Of a stretch of 9,133 nucleotides of DNA, positions 6,373-9,133 are shown in pieces. The stretch's first letter is position 1, and every line of letters begins with the position of its first letter. The position numbers were made by a program, and so were the translations under genes. The stretch is from contig CAYONZ010000082.1 in the NCBI GenBank assembly GCA_964405465.1, positions 1 to 9,133 on the forward strand. Reading direction: 5' to 3'. The DNA is from CAYONZ01 sp964405465. Its GTDB lineage: Bacteria; Bdellovibrionota; Bdellovibrionia; Bdellovibrionales; JAMPXM01. Below the pieces are notes generated by a model. That model was not told the DNA's origin and made no database searches. It saw only the letters and a program-made list of their open reading frames with translations.

Positions 6373-8103
6373 CTACTTCACTTTCACCCATTCAGATACA
6401 GTCAAGAATGGATAAGTTAAACCTGCATAGATAAATCCAGACTGCCCTTGATAGTTGACCTTCAAGTAAATCTGGTTATCGCCTTCGACAATCCAAACTT
6501 TTTCAGCCTGCAACACTGTTCCATTTGGAACGGTTACATTCATCGGCGACTTAGAAGTTAAATCAGATAAGAGCACCATTCCCTCTGCCTTGACCACTTC
6601 AACATTCTGCCCTACCAAAGGTATAAACTTTTCGGCCTTGCTCGCATCACCTTTAAATTCTTCGACGGCACTGTTGCGGTCACCAGAGGCACCGGCCGAA
6701 ATCCAACCTTCTCTGGTATTTTTGCCGTCTTGAATTCGCACGTGATAAAATGTTTCAAATTTTTCTTCTTGCTTGAACTCATAGTCGAGAACCTGCAAAA
6801 CTTTTCCTGCCGGCACCTTTGTCAACTCTGGACCATCGATGTCGTCACGCAATGATGCCTGTCGTGTGGTGCGAATCATGCCACCAATTTGTACCAAGTG
6901 ATCAAGCGCTTCGCTACAAACTAAGGCTCGTCCAGTGACATTCTTGATTGTGATGTCCTTGTACAATGGATCGACGGTTTTCATCAGGTAATGCTCAACC
7001 TCAGAATCCACTCCGCCATTCTTTAGCGACAAACACGTAAATGTTCGTGCATCATCTGCACAGCTCAATTCTTTGTCATTGGTAAACAAACAAGTTCGAC
7101 CATCTTCAAGCGCGATGATTTGTCCGCGCTTCGGTGCGGTACTTGGGCGGTCAACAGGAGTTGAAACAGCACATGCCTCATCTTTATCCATCAAACACTT
7201 AAACTTAATTGAAGTTTCGGCCTTGAGATCTGAAACATATTTTTCCCAAGGACGATCTTGATATTTTTGAAAATATCCTTTGTCGTTCTGGTACCAACTG
7301 TCTTTGCGATTTGTCCAACGGCACTTCTCACCGCCACCACCATTATACATAGAGTAGGCTGAGCGCAATCCCGCTGTTACGACCATATCGCCTGTTACCT
7401 TGTTCTTTTTTGTAGAACGAATACAACTCGCCTTCTTCGCTTGTGCATAACCAGAATAAAGTATGTCCATTCCCATGGTGATGTTGGTCACCAGATCAAA
7501 GCCAGTGTCTCGACCACGAACCGCGTGAAACTCTTGGTTGATTTGCATCATTCCAAATGATTTTCCATGATCTCCGGTCATAAATTTTTTGCGACCATCA
7601 TCACCAACCCGATATTGACTCAAGAAAGATTCTTGTGTGGCAAGTGAGAGGATAGCTCGAGTCCAGCCATCAATTTCTGACTGAGTCACGTCTGGATCTC
7701 GACGTTTTATATATTCAGCTGCCATTCCCTTGATCAATGCATAGAGCTCAGTCACATAGCGCTTTCGTTCAGTATCTGTATCTTTTTTTGATTTATCAAA
7801 AACCACCGGAGTATAAAAGTTTTCAATACGATGGGAATCACCATAAGGAGTGGCATCACATGCCGTTGGAGCATTTCCAAATTGAAATCCACCTGAGTCC
7901 TTGTGAACACAGGCCCGATTAAAGAGCGGACCTTTTCCAGTACCTTTACCTTTAGTAGAAGGCGCTTGCGAATGTCGCGAAGAACTCTTGCCACAATTGA
8001 ATAGGCACCAGGCTTTCGCCTCTGGAGTCGAAAAAATAACTCCGGTCAAACTCAATGCCACTGCCCACGGAATCGCACCACTCAGCATTCCCCTATTAGT
8101 CAT
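6373..8103 (-). CDS. Lytic-transglycosylase-like (SLT) protein with Cys-rich middle and SH3-like C-terminus
   Basis: The protein probably cleaves peptidoglycan glycan strands outside the cytoplasm. I place the start at the ATG at 8103 (576 residues), because GGAGGG lies 7 nt upstream; a GTG 7 codons earlier would put that motif inside the gene. A signal peptide ends at A-K-A|W (after residue 31). The lysozyme-like domain spans about 115-290. It shows the family landmarks: ATQES with probable catalytic Glu at 158, SFGMMQIN (182-189), and AYSMYNGGG (249-257). A Cys-rich middle (C303, C311, C338, C348, C357, C396) brings the mature total to 12 Cys, suggesting disulfides. Two SH3b-like regions follow: about 408-473 (ending REGWIS) and about 498-571 (ending SGFIYAGL), likely wall-binding. 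It is the first gene of an operon with the helical protein 4 nt downstream. The exact transglycosylase family is uncertain, and lysozyme-type hydrolysis is possible. Confidence 0.85.
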   Translation of the reverse strand: MTNRGMLSGAIPWAVALSLTGVIFSTPEAKAWCLFNCGKSSSRHSQAPSTKGKGTGKGPLFNRACVHKDSGGFQFGNAPTACDATPYGDSHRIENFYTPVVFDKSKKDTDTERKRYVTELYALIKGMAAEYIKRRDPDVTQSEIDGWTRAILSLATQESFLSQYRVGDDGRKKFMTGDHGKSFGMMQINQEFHAVRGRDTGFDLVTNITMGMDILYSGYAQAKKASCIRSTKKNKVTGDMVVTAGLRSAYSMYNGGGGEKCRWTNRKDSWYQNDKGYFQKYQDRPWEKYVSDLKAETSIKFKCLMDKDEACAVSTPVDRPSTAPKRGQIIALEDGRTCLFTNDKELSCADDARTFTCLSLKNGGVDSEVEHYLMKTVDPLYKDITIKNVTGRALVCSEALDHLVQIGGMIRTTRQASLRDDIDGPELTKVPAGKVLQVLDYEFKQEEKFETFYHVRIQDGKNTREGWISAGASGDRNSAVEEFKGDASKAEKFIPLVGQNVEVVKAEGMVLLSDLTSKSPMNVTVPNGTVLQAEKVWIVEGDNQIYLKVNYQGQSGFIYAGLTYPFLTVSEWVKVK

Positions 8104-8110
8104 CACCGAA

Positions 8111-8116
8111 CCCTCC
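8111..8116 (-). promoter_or_regulatory. Shine-Dalgarno that decides the SLT gene start
   Basis: On the minus strand GGAGGG lies 7 nt before the ATG at 8103. The frame is open to a GTG at 8124, but that start would place this motif within the coding sequence and has no ribosome binding site of comparable quality. Confidence 0.75.
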
Positions 8117-8336
8117 ACAACCACAAAAAGAAGAAGTTACCAAACACCAAATACACCCTTAGTCGTACAAACACTCCCCACACCTAGGGCAAGAAAGATG
8201 CCAGATCGATAGTTCATTCCGTCGTAAAGTCTAAATACCTGAACTCGCGGATAGTTTTGCGAAATCGCCTGCCGCATTTCTTACCTGAAACAGAAATACT
8301 CCGAGAACATTCACAAATAATTTTCAGGAGGTGTAA

Positions 8337-8389
8337 CAAACTTTGACAGTCTTGCTGTGCAAACCAAATGGGGTTTGTTTGAAAGTTTG
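8337..8389 (+). repeat. Nested inverted repeats with alternative pairings
   Basis: CAAACTTT (8337-8344) and AAAGTTTG (8382-8389) are a perfect 8-bp inverted repeat. Between them lie ACAG/CTGT (8346-8349 with 8355-8358) and CAAACC/GGTTTG (8360-8365 with 8372-8377). As RNA this folds as a three-way junction. Because CAAAC and GTTTG each occur twice, the arms can also swap: 8337-8341 with 8373-8377, or 8360-8364 with 8385-8389. Such mutually exclusive folds are typical of regulatory leaders. No match to a named riboswitch was recognised. Confidence 0.4.
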
Positions 8390-8408
8390 CTGTTGTACCA
8401 AGATGTGA
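8343..8408 (+). CDS. Candidate 21-codon Cys-rich leader peptide (TTG start)
   Basis: AGGAGGTG (8326-8333) is an 8-nt perfect complement of the usual 16S 3' end. The frame beginning at TTG 8343 runs 21 codons to TGA at 8406-8408. It encodes five Cys (positions 6, 12, 16, 17, 18), including the consecutive codons TGC TGT TGT at 8388-8396. An in-frame TAA at 8334 means TTG is the only possible start. The spacing from the GGAGG core (11 nt) is longer than ideal. The frame sits inside inverted repeats and is followed 8 nt later by a hairpin plus TTTT, the arrangement known from amino-acid attenuator leaders. No promoter upstream of 8326 was recognised and the frame is very short, so this could be chance. 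Confidence 0.22.
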   Translation: MTVLLCKPNGVCLKVCCCTKM

Positions 8409-8415
8409 ATAGAAT
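8387..8415 (+). promoter_or_regulatory. Possible sigma-70-type promoter for the lipoprotein gene
   Basis: TTGCTG (8387-8392) and TAGAAT (8410-8415) are separated by 17 nt. The -10 matches consensus at five of six positions and the -35 at the first three. A transcript from here would have a leader of about 200 nt before the ATG at 8624. It is the best promoter-like match I found in the region, but the -35 is weak. Confidence 0.28.
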
Positions 8416-8416
8416 T

Positions 8417-8460
8417 TTGCAGTTTTGAGACGGCAAGGCACTAGGAAGTCCTGCAATTTT
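8417..8460 (+). terminator. Possible attenuator or terminator hairpin with short T run
   Basis: TTGCAG (8417-8422) pairs with CTGCAA (8451-8456) and is followed directly by TTTT (8457-8460). A further GAC/GTC pair (8429-8431 with 8448-8450) stacks on the right arm, leaving a 6-nt bulge on the left and a 16-nt loop. The stem is not GC-rich and the T run is short, so termination would be weak if it occurs at all. It is of interest mainly because of its place just after the Cys-rich mini-frame. Confidence 0.22.
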
Positions 8461-8542
8461 GTGAGAATATGCCTGGGGCGAGTCCTCATTTGGCTGGCCT
8501 ACTAAGCAGAAGCAATAGAAGTGATTTGCGCGTTGCTCGTCG

Positions 8543-8565
8543 CTGAAATAGCGCTACTATTTCAG
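8543..8565. repeat. Perfect 9-bp inverted repeat upstream of the lipoprotein gene
   Basis: CTGAAATAG (8543-8551) and CTATTTCAG (8557-8565) are exact complements with a 5-nt spacer. No T tract follows. The right arm overlaps TACTAT (8555-8560), which has a weak TTGCTC (8533-8538) 16 nt upstream and could be a second, poor promoter. An operator for a dimeric regulator or a stable leader hairpin are both possible. The repeat is exact; its role is inference. Confidence 0.45.
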
Positions 8566-8578
8566 ATCGACATATCAA

Positions 8579-8600
8579 CTCACTCTCAATTCACTCTCAA
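8579..8600 (+). repeat. Two tandem 11-nt repeats in the lipoprotein leader
   Basis: CTCACTCTCAA (8579-8589) is followed directly by TTCACTCTCAA (8590-8600), ten of eleven positions identical. A third partial start, CTCA, leads into the ribosome binding site at 8607-8612. The leader is pyrimidine-rich and unstructured here, which may help ribosome access. The repeat may also be simple slippage. Confidence 0.5.
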
Positions 8601-8623
8601 CTCATAAAGGAGACTCTACACCT

Positions 8624-9133
8624 ATGAATAAATCTATAAATAAAACAAATTTACCCGCTCGCTCGAGTGAAAATTCGGCTGCTATTTTTGGCCTTGTCTT
8701 GGGTGTTCTGCTGGTCTTTTCAGGCTGCTCTAAAAAAACAGATTCACCTGCAGTTGGAACTTTTGGTTACGTTTATCAAAACACTTTGAAGACAGCTTGT
8801 ATCGAATGCCATGTCCCATCCGGAGCGGCATATGCCTCTCACGGAGTGCAATTGGACTTTTCTACGCAAGACACGGCTTACTCGACATTGCTTGCAAAAA
8901 ATGTAACTGGCTCCAGCAGCACTGGCACTTGTTCTGGTATTCGTATTGTTTCCCCAAGTACTCCTGCAAGTTCATACTTAGCCGGTGTGCTGATTTCTAG
9001 CTACCACATCAGTAACTTCGCTGGCGTTTCTGGCTGTACCCCCTATGCGAACCATCTTTCAGATCAAAATCTTTCTGCTGAAGAACAAACAAGTTTGATT
9101 GAGTGGATTCAGGGTGGGGCATTAAACAACTAA
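8624..9133 (+). CDS. Lipoprotein with a single CxxCH haem-binding motif
   Basis: The 169-residue product has a basic N-terminus, a hydrophobic segment (about 19-33) and F-S-G-C with lipidated Cys at 35. Ser at +2 would favour outer-membrane sorting by the E. coli rule. C59-I-E-C62-H63 is the c-type haem attachment motif. The C-terminal LSAEEQTSLIEWIQGGA (150-166) resembles the last helix of small cytochrome c domains, where it follows the Met ligand in many relatives. The mature protein contains no Met at all, so any distal ligand must be another residue; H73, H128 and H144 are candidates. C103 and C138 could form a disulfide. AAGGAG lies 11 nt before the ATG, a rather long spacing. The role may be envelope electron transfer or haem-linked sensing, but no partner is in view. 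The frame ends exactly at the window edge and is complete. Confidence 0.85.
   Translation: MNKSINKTNLPARSSENSAAIFGLVLGVLLVFSGCSKKTDSPAVGTFGYVYQNTLKTACIECHVPSGAAYASHGVQLDFSTQDTAYSTLLAKNVTGSSSTGTCSGIRIVSPSTPASSYLAGVLISSYHISNFAGVSGCTPYANHLSDQNLSAEEQTSLIEWIQGGALNN

Larger units (their letters stand above)
8104..8623. other. 520-bp divergent intergenic region with several structured elements
   Basis: This region separates the minus-strand SLT operon from the plus-strand lipoprotein gene. I see no conventional gene. From left to right it holds: the SLT ribosome binding site; a largely featureless stretch at 8120-8320; a perfect anti-Shine-Dalgarno match (8326-8333) before a tiny Cys-rich frame; nested inverted repeats (8337-8389); a possible plus-strand promoter (8387-8415); a bulged hairpin followed by TTTT (8417-8460); a perfect 9-bp hairpin (8543-8565); and a tandem repeat (8579-8600) before the lipoprotein ribosome binding site. 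A promoter for the minus operon must lie here, but none is well matched. The length and structure are unusual for two simple divergent promoters. Confidence 0.6.

Noticed and set aside
7752..7994. 80-codon minus-strand frame overlapping the SLT gene in another frame
   Set aside because: Lies wholly within the well-supported SLT coding sequence on the same strand; a frame shadow.
8103..8124. GTG at 8124 as the start of the SLT gene
   Set aside because: It adds only seven residues and would place the GGAGGG ribosome site inside the coding region; the ATG at 8103 has correct spacing.
8343..8371. TTGACA hexamer as a consensus -35 box
   Set aside because: No acceptable -10 occurs 16-18 nt downstream (AAATGG at 8366-8371), so the consensus -35 alone is not evidence of a promoter.
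8214..8489. 91-codon open frame on the minus strand in the divergent spacer
   Set aside because: No ribosome binding site before its ATG, an unusual Arg/Cys/His mix, no recognised family, and it overlaps the structured plus-strand elements. Most likely chance.
1..9133. CRISPR arrays, tRNA or rRNA genes, insertion sequences, integrase or toxin-antitoxin genes
   Set aside because: No regularly spaced repeats, no recognisable RNA gene cores and no transposase or recombinase motifs were seen on either strand.

Overview
This 9.1-kb window comes from a Gram-negative bacterium with moderate GC content. All four predicted non-enzymatic or wall-active products carry an export signal: two probable secreted proteins of unknown family, a lytic-transglycosylase-like protein with SH3-type repeats, an N-terminally anchored helical protein and a haem-motif lipoprotein. 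A Bdellovibrio-like deltaproteobacterial lineage (Bdellovibrionota) would fit this style. That is an impression from gene content and protein style, not a proven assignment. No tRNA, rRNA, CRISPR array, transposase or phage gene was seen.

Layout. Positions 1-323 are non-coding and hold several inverted repeats. A large exported protein of unknown family (324-3095, +) contains a duplicated module built around a GFRIGD core. After a 259-bp spacer comes a second exported protein of unknown family (3355-4326, +) with a strong ribosome binding site. A convergent gap of about 137 bp holds a long imperfect hairpin. Three genes then read on the minus strand in the order 8103->6373, 6368->5454 and 5399->4464. 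They encode an SLT-type peptidoglycan-cleaving enzyme with C-terminal SH3-like regions, a single-span or secreted alpha-helical protein, and an agmatinase-family ureohydrolase (SpeB). The first two are separated by 4 nt and are almost certainly co-transcribed. The agmatinase follows after 54 nt and may share the transcript.

A 520-bp divergent intergenic region (8104-8623) separates this operon from a plus-strand lipoprotein with a single CxxCH haem motif (8624-9133). This region is the most unusual non-coding part of the window. It holds a perfect 8-nt match to the anti-Shine-Dalgarno sequence, followed by a 21-codon, cysteine-rich reading frame (five Cys, including a CCC run). That frame lies inside nested inverted repeats that can pair in two alternative ways. 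Downstream are a candidate hairpin with a short T run, a perfect 9-bp hairpin and a tandem repeat just before the lipoprotein ribosome binding site. Together these resemble a leader-peptide or attenuator architecture, but no function is demonstrated.

How the genes may work together: the SLT/SH3 protein and its tightly linked helical partner look like an envelope-remodelling pair. SpeB supplies putrescine from agmatine and may simply be a metabolic neighbour. The two plus-strand orphans at the left form their own block of exported proteins.
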